DNA of 64,000 bases, taken from the NCBI GenBank assembly GCA_008690995.1, contig VRMN01000002.1, forward strand, positions 2,046,001 through 2,110,000. The letters are read 5' to 3'. The notes beneath the pieces are model-generated. The model made no database searches, was not told the origin of the DNA, and saw only the letters and a program-made list of their open reading frames with translations. The stretch's first letter is position 1, and each line of letters begins with the position of its first letter. Below, piece by piece: positions 39,101-47,519 of the stretch. The position numbers were made by a program, and so were the translations under genes. This stretch comes from Porphyridium purpureum (Eukaryota > Rhodophyta > Bangiophyceae > Porphyridiales > Porphyridiaceae).

Positions 39101-39866
39101 CGAGCAGCTCGTCGAGGCGCTTAACAAGCTGCGCGATGCACGCCGTCTTCTTGGAACCTTGCAACGCCTCCGCGAGGGCACATGTGCAACCGCAAGAACT
39201 TCCGACCAGGATCCAGCTGAGAAGCACATCATGTTTCTGGAATGTGCGTGCCACCTGCGCCTTTTTGACGCGGACGAGCTGAAAGTGCGCGTTGAAAACA
39301 TGGTGGAAAAGGCGCAGGGCAATTTCTCTCACGAGGGGGAGCAGCACCAGCACGTGGCCATGATGGAGAACTTGGGCGCACGATGCCTAGACATTGCACG
39401 AACTCCAAGCACGCCGCCCGGTTTTCGTGTCTTTTGCGAGGAAATATGCATTGTGCTCTTACGATGTGCGATCCAAGTTCGGCTGCAGCGCGCGAAGCTC
39501 GCTGCCGAGAACTCGCAGAGTGGCGAAGGGATCAACGTCGAAGCCGAAGCGGCGGCGCTTACGGCCGCGCTCCGGGAGGGAAGCAGCGCTGCTTGCGGAA
39601 GACAAGTTTCTTCTGCGGCGGAATTTGTAGAACTAGCCTTTGAGCTGGCCACCAGCGCCACATTCGTATACCCAAAGCGAGAACTGCAGTGGTTAGTGGC
39701 GTTTTGCTGGAGCAACGCAAGCACCATGCACAAGAGCGGGCGCATAGCTGATGCTCACATGTGGGCCGACTTTGCCAAGCGTGTATGCGAGGCGCAGCGC
39801 AAGTGCCCGAGTCTGTCTGGTGCGCTACCACTGATTGACGAGCTGCTTGCAAAGTGTGCCGAGTGA
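36124..39866 (+). CDS. ZIP4: ZIP4/SPO22/TEX11-like meiotic TPR protein (two exons)
   Basis: The protein has 1,196 residues from exons 36124-36397 and 36550-39866. Joining at GTATGG and GTGCAG keeps the frame, turning QAG|VGLWNAVLDL into a continuous helix; the second exon alone has no good start. ZIP4 is a synaptonemal-complex/ZMM scaffold that promotes meiotic crossovers. The LWN motif, then the TPR blocks (SSEFNIGLYFHQQQRHREALVWL, shown here only as its start SSEFNIGLYF, and QLRTLTVMAVCCIELARLDD), and a very long helical repeat tail without other domains fit the SPO22/ZIP4 family. ATG 36214 is an alternative start. The later half is poorly conserved by eye. A general TPR protein is the alternative. 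Confidence 0.75.
36398..36549 (+). other. Spliceosomal intron in ZIP4 (152 nt, phase 1)
   Basis: The donor is GTATGG after GGCAG, and the acceptor is CTGTGCAG preceded by a T-rich tract. Without removal the first frame ends at an in-frame TGA shortly after the donor. Confidence 0.75.
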
Positions 39867-40193
39867 GCACCGCAGCAATATGAACACTCGCGGGTGCTAA
39901 ATTGAAACTGGATGAAAAGGCGTGGCCAAATGGCAGCCATGTGGGGATAGCTTCACTCATGCTTTTGAGTACTGTGCATAGGCTTGACAACATACAGGTC
40001 AGCGTCTCGGTTTGAAGACCGAGATTGTGGACGCTTGATGGCTGCCAGTTGCCGTAATCGAATGAATTATCAGGGAAAATATTGTCTCGCCAAGAATATA
40101 GGTGTCTTTAAATTCGCTTCCGACTGTGACATGCCCCAGTTGCCAACTTGAACCACGACTCGATCACGGCGTTCAGAGTCGCATCTCATAAGC
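39867..40193. other. Convergent region with a 7-bp hairpin
   Basis: These 327 bases lie between the ZIP4 and V-ATPase S1-like stops. A perfect inverted repeat TCTCGGT-TTGAAG-ACCGAGA sits at 40005-40024. It could be a 3'-UTR stem. No gene was recognised. Confidence 0.45.
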
Positions 40194-41273
40194 CTACTGA
40201 TTCTTCTTGGCTGCGGCATCGCCATCCGGTGATGCAAACGCGTACGGTGTCTGAATGGCGAAAAGACACGAGAAGCCAAAGTAGAAGATCGTCACGAGAA
40301 GAAGCATGACAAGCAGGCCCATAAAGCCGGCCGGGGAAATGGGCGGTGGCGGCAAGTCACCCTTCTGAGTGAATGAAAATTGCTGTGAGTTATTTTTCTT
40401 CGTGCCGACCTGCTCACCGTCATCGCTATTGTCTGCGAGTAGCTCCGGTTCATTTGCGCGCGGCGGCGCAAAGGCGTCATCATCACCTTCTTCCGGCTGA
40501 TCCTCACGGCGCACCTGTTCAAGCAGCGCGCGCGAACCCAGCTGTGGCACATTTTCGGTCCACACCAGCACGACCTTATTGTCCACGAGCCGTGCAAGCC
40601 GATACGCCGCGTCGGCAACCGCCTCGAAACCGTTCAAGCCGCGGACCGGATCGCGGGGAGCGTACAATTCTTCAGCGAGATTCTCGTCTCCCAGAAAGAC
40701 CACCACAAGTTCTGTGCTATGAGCATTGTCCGTGCGCCCGGCCGTGCGCTCCATTGTGTCTAGCGTCCTTTCCAACGAGGCTAGCACGCACGCCGTCACC
40801 GAGGTCGCGCCGGTGGCGCGCTCCAGCTCCTGGATAATCTTCTGGTCCGAGGAGCCGCTGCTAGTAAACGAGGCGCGAAGCCACGCTGGCTCTTGGTCCA
40901 GCTTGTGCGACGCGATTTTGAGAGCGCGCTCGACCTGCTTGACATCGAGCGGCGCGTCTTGCACGACGACGACCGTGATTGCGGGGCGCCCTCGCGAAGG
41001 CCCCGGCTCGTGCTGGGTCGCATCACTTGCGAGAAGATCTCCGCGCGCGACGCGCAAAAGCACGGTCTCATCCAAACGAGATCCGTCCGAATACTCGCAC
41101 GTGGGATCGGACGGGCGTTGGTCGTGCCCGACGCACGCCGCGGACGGCAGCAGCGGCGCCGCGCGTCCATCGGCGCTCCACGCGATCATCTCATGCGCGC
41201 CGCACATACCCGCCACCACCGCGCACGCGGCCAGCGCCAGCACCGCTGCGCCCACCATCTTCCTCGCCGCCAT
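40194..41273 (-). CDS. V-ATPase accessory subunit S1 / Voa1 / Big1-like membrane protein
   Basis: This 359-residue type I membrane protein begins with a signal peptide (VGAAVLALAACAVVAGMCGA) and then HEMIAWSAD, like the 'xxPxLxWSS' start of mature Ac45/Big1/Voa1 proteins. A globular luminal part follows, with a Rossmann-like strand (ELVVVFLGDENL), then one helix (FMGLLVMLLLVTIFYFGFSCL), then IQTPYAF and a short lysine tail (KKNQ). The helix followed by IQTP and a KKxx-like end resembles the family's C-terminus. Such subunits help assemble the V-ATPase Vo ring in the ER. Similarity is short-range, so a family-level call only. ATG 41273 starts it. Confidence 0.62.
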   Translation of the reverse strand: MAARKMVGAAVLALAACAVVAGMCGAHEMIAWSADGRAAPLLPSAACVGHDQRPSDPTCEYSDGSRLDETVLLRVARGDLLASDATQHEPGPSRGRPAITVVVVQDAPLDVKQVERALKIASHKLDQEPAWLRASFTSSGSSDQKIIQELERATGATSVTACVLASLERTLDTMERTAGRTDNAHSTELVVVFLGDENLAEELYAPRDPVRGLNGFEAVADAAYRLARLVDNKVVLVWTENVPQLGSRALLEQVRREDQPEEGDDDAFAPPRANEPELLADNSDDGEQVGTKKNNSQQFSFTQKGDLPPPPISPAGFMGLLVMLLLVTIFYFGFSCLFAIQTPYAFASPDGDAAAKKNQ

Positions 41274-41357
41274 CGCACGTCCTCACCTCTCACCACATGC
41301 CCTCCTCCTTCCTGTCCGCTCCTGCCTGCCGCGTGACGAGCGTTGAAACATCAGTCG

Positions 41358-41365
41358 CACTGTAC
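41358..41365. promoter_or_regulatory. CACTGTAC box upstream of the V-ATPase S1-like gene
   Basis: An exact copy lies 85 bases upstream of the ATG at 41273, in the divergent spacer shared with the COX16-like gene. Confidence 0.5.
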
Positions 41366-42869
41366 ACCCCAAAAGGTAAGAACGTCACGAAAACGCCCAA
41401 CGGCCATCGCTCATAGCAAAAAGAGCCTGTTTTACTAAGAAGCGACAACTTTTGTCCCGCAGGTTCAGTGCCATTTTTTATGTTAAACACACACTTAATT
41501 AATATCAGAAAATTAATGATTGGCACGTGGGATGGACGGACTGACGGACAGACGGGTAGATGCGTGTGTCTGACAATGCGGCGAGGCAAGGAGGCGTGTT
41601 GATGAGGCAAGTGTCTACGCCGCGCTGAGCAAGCGCAATGAGCGTGCGACACTGGGCACTTGGACCTCGCACTCGGAGCGAGTCGAAAGATTCAACGTGA
41701 GCAAGCTCTGGACAGTGCCTCTTGGTCACCCGTTGCTGAGCACGTTCGTGTTTGTGCCTGCCGGTTCCCGAGCTCGGTTGCGAGTTGAGCACCGCATCAG
41801 CTTGAAAGCACCCGCGTCAAAGTAGATACGGCGTTCAGGATGATTTCGAGCTGCGTCAAACGGAAGAGAGCCATCGTGCGAACAAGGTCGCACGGCAGGT
41901 GTGGAAGCGAGTTGCTTCAGTAGTCCGTGGCTCACGTATCCGTGGACCGTAGCGTCGGAGAAAATAAGAGATGCACAAAGATTGTGCAATCAATGCGACA
42001 GTTGTCGTTAGTATGTGATGCCTTACTGTAACGAAATTTCAAGTACACCATGTGTGTGCTCAGCTATGCGTGCCAACCAGCGGATTGCCGCTGCACGGAA
42101 GAACCGGAACCGCGGCTGCGAAAGGTTCTATTCTTGACGTCCTTCTGTACCGCTGGCCAATACTCTTTCTATGCACGCACTGCGTGTTCTCAGCTTGGAG
42201 CACACTCGGGTTATGTTGTCCACCTTGCATGGTTTCATTTCAAGCCAACACATTTTGTGTCCTGAAATAGGAGTGCGCGCTCCTCGTCGGAGCTTGGTAT
42301 TTCAGATGATATCACGCCCCGCCGCCCCGCGCGGTTGAACTCATCTCGAACGCGCGCATTATCATCATCATCATCACAAACCTGCAGCTACCACGTAGAG
42401 CCACGTTCAACCAAGCAGTGGCGCAACATCTAACCACAGCACTTGTTTGCGAATTGTTCCACCTTCCTCTTTCTAAGGGCCATTGTCGAATATCAGGTCG
42501 GTGCAAGATTACCTACGTACGCGCTTTACGCCGCACATCGGAGCCGCAGCCTACCCGTCTGGGTAAGCGTTCCAGCGAATGGCTCCGCCCTCCGAGAGCT
42601 GAATTGAGTTTGTTGTGGGACGGATCCTTCCACTCGGCGCATTTGCGCGGGCTGCAAACAGAGACAGACATCGAGCTGCTCCGCTTTGGGTCTGATTCTA
42701 CACGCGACGCGCACGGCTGGGAGAGAGGGAGAAGTAGATAGTATACGGCGCAGCGCAAGCAGAACCAGGAACGTCGGATCAACGTCCTGTGTCACTGGCC
42801 TTCACGCCGGGCAGGGCAGTTGTGCCGGGCTGTGAAAGGCCAAGTTGGGCAAGTGGAAGGCAAGTCAGG
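41366..42869. other. 1.5 kb spacer before the COX16-like gene
   Basis: No convincing coding frame is present; the longest are about 100 residues and unrecognised. An ATC trinucleotide run occurs near 42360-42376. No tRNA or other RNA was identified. It is long for a divergent promoter in this window. Confidence 0.45.
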
Positions 42870-43277
42870 ATGTTGGACGATGGGGCTCAGCGTGACGTGC
42901 GGCTGAGAAAGCTCGCCGTGCGCGCACGACAGAACCCAGGCTTCTACTTTGGGGCACCATTTGTTCTTCTGGTGGTTCTGGGGCACTACGGGCTAACGCA
43001 CATGAAAGGCGGGTACTTTGATGTCCGCCGCGAGCGCGGCGAGATGGAAAAGGCAATCGGTGATGAAATGGACGAGCGACGGCGGCGCTCATTCGTGCCA
43101 GGCGCTGCGGCGGCCGCGGGCCATAGCACCAATGTTCCGAAACACGTTCCGATGCGACGCGGAGTTGCCGACGAAGCGCAAGCGTGGAAATACGACGAGC
43201 AGGTCACTGAAGATTACGCCATGGTACCTGTGCCCTCCAAGCAAGCACAAGAAAAGCGCCCGGCTCGAGCTGAGTAG
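42870..43277 (+). CDS. COX16: COX16-like cytochrome c oxidase assembly factor
   Basis: The protein has 135 residues from ATG 42870; the frame's GTG start is rejected. COX16 is a small inner-membrane mitochondrial protein needed for copper delivery and COX2 assembly. The core reads RARQNPGFYFGAPFVLLVVL, then GHYGLTHMKGGYFDVRRE: a basic start, one membrane helix and the 'GxxGLxxxxxxxYD' region typical of COX16. A charged C-terminal part (KAIGDEMDERRRR ... KYDEQ) follows. Family tails are short and end 'RGPRPWE'; here the tail differs, hence moderate certainty. Confidence 0.6.
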   Translation: MLDDGAQRDVRLRKLAVRARQNPGFYFGAPFVLLVVLGHYGLTHMKGGYFDVRRERGEMEKAIGDEMDERRRRSFVPGAAAAAGHSTNVPKHVPMRRGVADEAQAWKYDEQVTEDYAMVPVPSKQAQEKRPARAE

Positions 43278-43405
43278 CGCGCACCGCGGCATGTTGCGTA
43301 TTCAGTGACTTTGCCCCCTCGGGGAGCCGAGCCCGTGTTTTCTTTCTGAGCGACGAGCGAGCAGCGATGCTTGACTTTGAGCCAAGGGGGAAAGATCGTT
43401 GAAGC

Positions 43406-44542
43406 ATGGAAAAAGGCGCACCGTCAGGACCAAATGTACCGCACCATGCGTCGAGTACGGCATCAGGAAGCGTGCGCATGCAGCCAGCGATGCATGATAC
43501 GCTCACGAATGCGTTGGCGTCGCGCAGTGCGCAGTCGCACGGGCGTTACGAGCTGGCAATGTGGGAGATTCAGCAAGCAACGCTGGCGCACCGTTCGGGG
43601 ACAGGAAAGAACGAGACGGGACCAGAACGGAAAGCCCCGCAAAGTGCACTTGTCCGGTCACTGCGACGTGCCCGGCGACGCGCGCGTGGCGAGCATGGCG
43701 AGCACGGCGATATGGATCATGATGGAGAACTGCAACGGACACGTGCGCATCTCGAACGGGAACAACAAGGTCACGAGCTAGGAGTAGCCGATCGTGGAGG
43801 AGACGGGCCTGGGGTTGTGGGGGAACCGGCGCATCCTACGCCAACGTACCGCACTTCTCACAGGCAAGAGCAATCGCGGGACCGACTGGGCATTTTCGCT
43901 GCCGGCAAACGCAGCAAGGGCGTCAAGTGCATTGAAGAAGAGGAGGATAAGCAAGCTCTTGAAAAATCGCAAGTATTGAAACAGATACCAGAGGCACATG
44001 CCGCTGCAGGGGCGCCCAGAACTTGTAATTCTGACCCTCGAAACGCACTCAATGCGGACTTGGCAAGATTGCGCACGTCTGGTGATGCATCGGCTGCTCA
44101 AGCTGAAAAGGTGAGAAATCCGCCGATTGCATCCGTACCTGATATAATGTCTGCGCCCATCCGTGTGGCGCAGAAAGACTGTAACCGGGCTGGTCCTGAC
44201 TCGGACCATGGCGGAAGGCGCCGCGCCAATACGATAGAAGGTACAACGAGAGTGACAACCCTTGATGTGCACCACCCGACGGAGACGCCGGGGGTATTCT
44301 TGCCTTTACGGAGCACCGTTCGGCGGGCCGCAACGCAGAATGTACGCCTGGAAGCTTTTCTGCTGGAGCCTGACTATGGACCCCAAGAAAAAAAGCACCC
44401 TGAAAGCCCGGCACGCGAGCGGCCAAAGCACCGGGAAGGTCTATCGCAAGGAATACGCGGAGCAGAGAAGCATGTATCGAAACCGGCCGTCGCAGATCGG
44501 GAAGCTTTCTTGCTCGGTTTAACGTGGGACGACGGAGAATGA
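43406..44542 (+). CDS. Hypothetical disordered, charged protein
   Basis: This 378-codon frame begins at ATG 43406, 129 bases after the COX16-like stop, and ends 93 bases before the DUF1995 stop on the other strand. It does not lie opposite a known gene, so it is unlikely to be a shadow. Composition is polar: Arg/His/Gly-rich early (RRARRRARGEHGEHG), a coil-like acidic-basic patch (IEEEEDKQALEKSQVLKQI), and two similar short blocks near the end (RLEAFLLEPD, DREAFLLGLT). No domain was recognised. Coding is probable but not proven; an intron cannot be excluded. Confidence 0.5.
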   Translation: MEKGAPSGPNVPHHASSTASGSVRMQPAMHDTLTNALASRSAQSHGRYELAMWEIQQATLAHRSGTGKNETGPERKAPQSALVRSLRRARRRARGEHGEHGDMDHDGELQRTRAHLEREQQGHELGVADRGGDGPGVVGEPAHPTPTYRTSHRQEQSRDRLGIFAAGKRSKGVKCIEEEEDKQALEKSQVLKQIPEAHAAAGAPRTCNSDPRNALNADLARLRTSGDASAAQAEKVRNPPIASVPDIMSAPIRVAQKDCNRAGPDSDHGGRRRANTIEGTTRVTTLDVHHPTETPGVFLPLRSTVRRAATQNVRLEAFLLEPDYGPQEKKHPESPARERPKHREGLSQGIRGAEKHVSKPAVADREAFLLGLTWDDGE

Positions 44543-44635
44543 ATATTTCGGGAAAAAAATGGAAGAAGCGGAAAAAGAAAGTAAGGAGAAATGAGGAGTC
44601 GGTGCTTTGCTCCACAACGACTCTCCAGCTTTAAT

Positions 44636-45772
44636 CTATCCTTTCATGTACATTTGTAAAAACTTGCCCAGCTTTGAAAACAAGCCACCGCCGCCCTTCT
44701 CGGCGAGCTCGGGATTGGCCGCGTCCAGAAATTCTTCGAGCTCGTCGCTTGACGGACGCGTCTGTTGAGCCGCGATGAGGCGGAATTGCGACTCGACGGT
44801 CGGGTCGTCCTGGTAGACCGCCCATAGCCTTGGGTACGCTCGAATGAGGATCCCCCAAGGCAATGACTTGAGATAAAATGCAGACTCCAGTGTGGAAAGA
44901 AACCGCGAGCGCAGCTGGCGCGCAGCGAGCCCGAGGCCAGTCACGCCCATGTCCACGAAGTCTGGGTTGATGATAATCGTGGGCCGCGCCTTGCTTGAAA
45001 ACATTGGCGCGGCCTCATTGACGAAGCGCTCAAGCTGTTCTACTTCGGAGGCTCGCGGTACGGCAATGATAAACGCCTCGTCGTCCTCGGCCGGAAGCAT
45101 GTTCTCGAACCCAACGATGCGCAAGCTCGACATGTCCTGCCCTTCCTTTTCCCAGTCTCTCAGCAAAAGCGCCGCAGCGCCTGAGTCTGGTAGCACCACG
45201 CGAACGATGCGCGCACGCACGGCTGGTTCGGATTCTCCTTCGGCCCCCGACGCCACCTCAAACAGGTTTCCGCCCTTCTGCGAGACGGAGCGTTCGCGAT
45301 TCGCAGACGAGGCAGAAGAGCTCGCGGCCGATCCCGGTTGCGCCTCTGCTGTATTTCCAAAGTCGACCTGGCCTTCTGACAAGAGCTGCGCGGCGGCCTT
45401 GACGAGCGGGATTGAGTTCTTGAGCGCGGTGTATGTCTCATCGCCCACGGTGGTATCCACCTCGACGAGCAGTCGCGTGTAGCCTTGGTCCAGCGCGCGC
45501 TGCACCGCGTCGCGCATCTGCTCCACGGCGGCTTCAAACGACAGGGGCACGGGCGCACAGTCCTGCGCCCGCTGCGGGCTCACCAGCTCTTCCTTTTCCT
45601 GCTGCTCCAGCCCGCTCACCTCCATGCTGACGCGCACACACCTCGCGTGCGCGCGCGCTCGACGCGCGTACACCGCCACTGCCGCATCCTTCCATCCCCC
45701 ACGTACAGCCGCGGCACGAGATCCACAGCGTGCCTCGCCACTGACGTGTCCTGAACCCACCACAAACGCCAT
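44636..45772 (-). CDS. DUF1995 plastid protein (LPA3-like)
   Basis: The protein has 378 residues from ATG 45772 (the frame's TTG start is rejected). The N-terminus is Arg/Ala/Val-rich, as in a plastid transit peptide. The body matches DUF1995: PLSFEAAVEQMRDAVQRAL, RLLVEVDTT, a glycine-poor strand (ARIVRVVLPDSGAAALLLRD), then RPTIIINPDF and a C-terminal SLPWGILIRAYPRLWAVYQDD. The plant family includes LOW PSII ACCUMULATION 3, which helps photosystem II assembly; other members are uncharacterised. I infer a thylakoid or stromal role only from the family. It is divergent from the small spliced gene. Confidence 0.85.
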   Translation of the reverse strand: MAFVVGSGHVSGEARCGSRAAAVRGGWKDAAVAVYARRARAHARCVRVSMEVSGLEQQEKEELVSPQRAQDCAPVPLSFEAAVEQMRDAVQRALDQGYTRLLVEVDTTVGDETYTALKNSIPLVKAAAQLLSEGQVDFGNTAEAQPGSAASSSASSANRERSVSQKGGNLFEVASGAEGESEPAVRARIVRVVLPDSGAAALLLRDWEKEGQDMSSLRIVGFENMLPAEDDEAFIIAVPRASEVEQLERFVNEAAPMFSSKARPTIIINPDFVDMGVTGLGLAARQLRSRFLSTLESAFYLKSLPWGILIRAYPRLWAVYQDDPTVESQFRLIAAQQTRPSSDELEEFLDAANPELAEKGGGGLFSKLGKFLQMYMKG

Positions 45773-45873
45773 CACCACAACCACCACCTCAACCCAAACC
45801 TCCCTCCCTCCCTCCCTCCGTCTCAATCAACCCTCCTTGCTCGTTCTCGGCTCGACGCTAACTCAAAACGCCA

Positions 45874-45930
45874 AAACCCTAAATAACCCTAATATGTACA
45901 GTGACCAAGTACACTTAATATTCACTGTAC
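45874..45930. promoter_or_regulatory. Divergent promoter: telo-box plus inverted GTACAGTGA pair
   Basis: AAACCCTAA is at 45874-45882 and a second CCCTAA near 45887-45892. They are followed by GTACAGTGA (45896-45904) and its exact inverse TCACTGTAC (45922-45930), separated by 17 bases. It lies between the DUF1995 start and the small spliced gene. Confidence 0.6.
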
Positions 45931-46035
45931 CTTGTTCGTGCTAGGGTTGAAAAGTTGGGGGCGGGGGGGAGAGGCTAGTGGTGCGGTTGGATTCGGTGGT
46001 GTGCGACGGGAAAGCGCAAGGTTGCTCGCGGGGGA

Positions 46036-46700
46036 ATGGCAGGTCGGATGTGGTATGCGGTGCGCTCCCGCGCGCACGCGGGAATGTTGCGCGGAGTAAC
46101 ATCCGCATCGGGGTTGGCGGGGAACGCGGCGCCGGGCTTGTATGTGGCTGATGTGCTGCGCGCCAGTCCGTCTCGCACGCTGTGTGGCTCGAGTGTTGCA
46201 GCGTGCAAGCACGCGCGTCTTCCATTCGAAAAGCCGCTGTACGAGTTCCGCGGTCTCGACAGAATGAAGGCTAAGAAGCGCACGGAGAAAACGTAAGTTC
46301 GAAGCTCGCTGAAAATGGCGCGCACACCCATACATTTGCGAAACGGCGTGCGTCCGATATTTTCTCAGTGGGGGGGACCTGCCTCGTCGTTGAGTTTTTT
46401 CCTTCTTCCTGTTGCTCGATTCAGGCGTCGTTGTTGCGGCAGACACGCTGACTGTACGGTTCCTGTGAACGTTTCTATCTGGATTTGTATTCTGACGTCG
46501 GTTTACAACTCTGGTTTCTTCAAACATACTCATGCGATGACGCGCGTTGGCCCCGTCTCGGCCGATTCTGTCCCTTGTGTCTAATCTTTCGACGTGCCAG
46601 GCTTACGTTTTTTGGAGACTGCGTCATGCTGAGTGGCACAGGGATTCTCGCGCTCAAGTGCTACTATGCCATCATAGATGAAGAAGACGGGAGCATTTGA
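46036..46700 (+). CDS. Small single-pass membrane protein, probably mitochondrial (two exons)
   Basis: The protein has 118 residues from exons 46036-46292 and 46601-46700. The donor is the consensus GTAAGT and the acceptor is CGTGCCAG, with CTAAT upstream as a branch point. The joint reads RTEKT|LTFFGDCV. The first 40 residues (MAGRMWYAVRSRAHAGMLRG start) are Arg/Ala-rich without acids, a mitochondrial presequence by type. Then come EKPLYEFRGLDRMKAKKR, one membrane helix (FGDCVMLSGTGILALKCYY) and an acidic end (AIIDEEDGSI). The layout suggests a small respiratory-chain or ATP-synthase accessory subunit, but I recognise no family. Confidence 0.65.
46293..46600 (+). other. Spliceosomal intron (308 nt, phase 2)
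   Basis: GTAAGT donor and CCAG acceptor. Reading through would add a stop three bases into the intron. The intron carries T-rich tracts and a CTAAT branch-like site. Confidence 0.72.
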
Positions 46701-46977
46701 TCGACTTGGCTCTGGCTCTGGCTCATGTGGTCTCGTTGAGCGATTCAAGCATCTGCGGCAGGACATCAAATTCGTGGAAATCACAAGAGTGTCGATGCGC
46801 ATGGCTTTTGAAATTGTCTCACTGTCGCAACAGAAGAGGGGGGCGAATTGCCCTGCATTTCTGACAACTATCATTTTTATAACTCGTTTGGTTTCGTTAT
46901 ACTGTGATTTCCTTCTCCGATCGCCATCAACCGCAACGAAAGCCGTCCGAGCGGTATCGCTGGGGCGCGCTGCTCCG

Positions 46978-47232
46978 TTACTTTGCTGCGGCGGCTGCCT
47001 CACCATTTGCGCTCTTCTCGACAGCAGCCGCAGCTGTCTGCGAGTCCTCCGGATCCACGTAGTTCGGGTCGTTCTGATCTATCGCGGCAGGGCCATCCTG
47101 CTGCATGGCGTTCCCCCATGTGCCGCGCCCACCGTCGCCGTCCTTCTTGGCGTCGCCGCGCACGCCCGTGCGCGACACATGCCCTTCCTTGGTCACGGCC
47201 GCCGCCGAGTGCGCCGTGTGCGTCCCCGTCAT
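46978..47232 (-). CDS. Small protein with PDCD4-like KKxGxGGxGxWG and DPNY motifs
   Basis: This 84-residue protein begins at ATG 47232 (an upstream ATG at 47346 adds a basic leader of unclear value). Its centre, AKKDGDGGRGTWG followed by IDQNDPNYVDPED, resembles the N-terminal linker of PDCD4, which reads KKGGAGGKGxWG and KDPNYDDDQ. PDCD4 itself then has two MA3 domains, absent here, so this would be a stand-alone motif protein. It has no membrane helix and is predicted disordered. In PDCD4 that region contacts the ribosome/initiation machinery, so a translation link is possible but inferred. Confidence 0.6.
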   Translation of the reverse strand: MTGTHTAHSAAAVTKEGHVSRTGVRGDAKKDGDGGRGTWGNAMQQDGPAAIDQNDPNYVDPEDSQTAAAAVEKSANGEAAAAAK

Positions 47233-47519
47233 GCCTAACCTTTTTCTCGCGCCTGCTCTCCACACCAGCACAACGTTCCCGATCAAACCTCTGCGTATGT
47301 CTCTCCTGCGCTTGAACCTGTCACGTCCCCAATTACTTTTTCCCATTAAATGAGCGCGCTTTTACAGGAGTCGGCAGATTTTTTCCGCGCTGTCCTGTGC
47401 CGAATAAGGTGCGAGACTGCGACACGGCGCTTGTGCAGCGAGTGCAAGTGACCGACTCCACGCAGTTGCGCGCTTGCAAGCGGTCTCGCGCCGTACCGCG
47501 CGTGCATCTCGCACATCCA

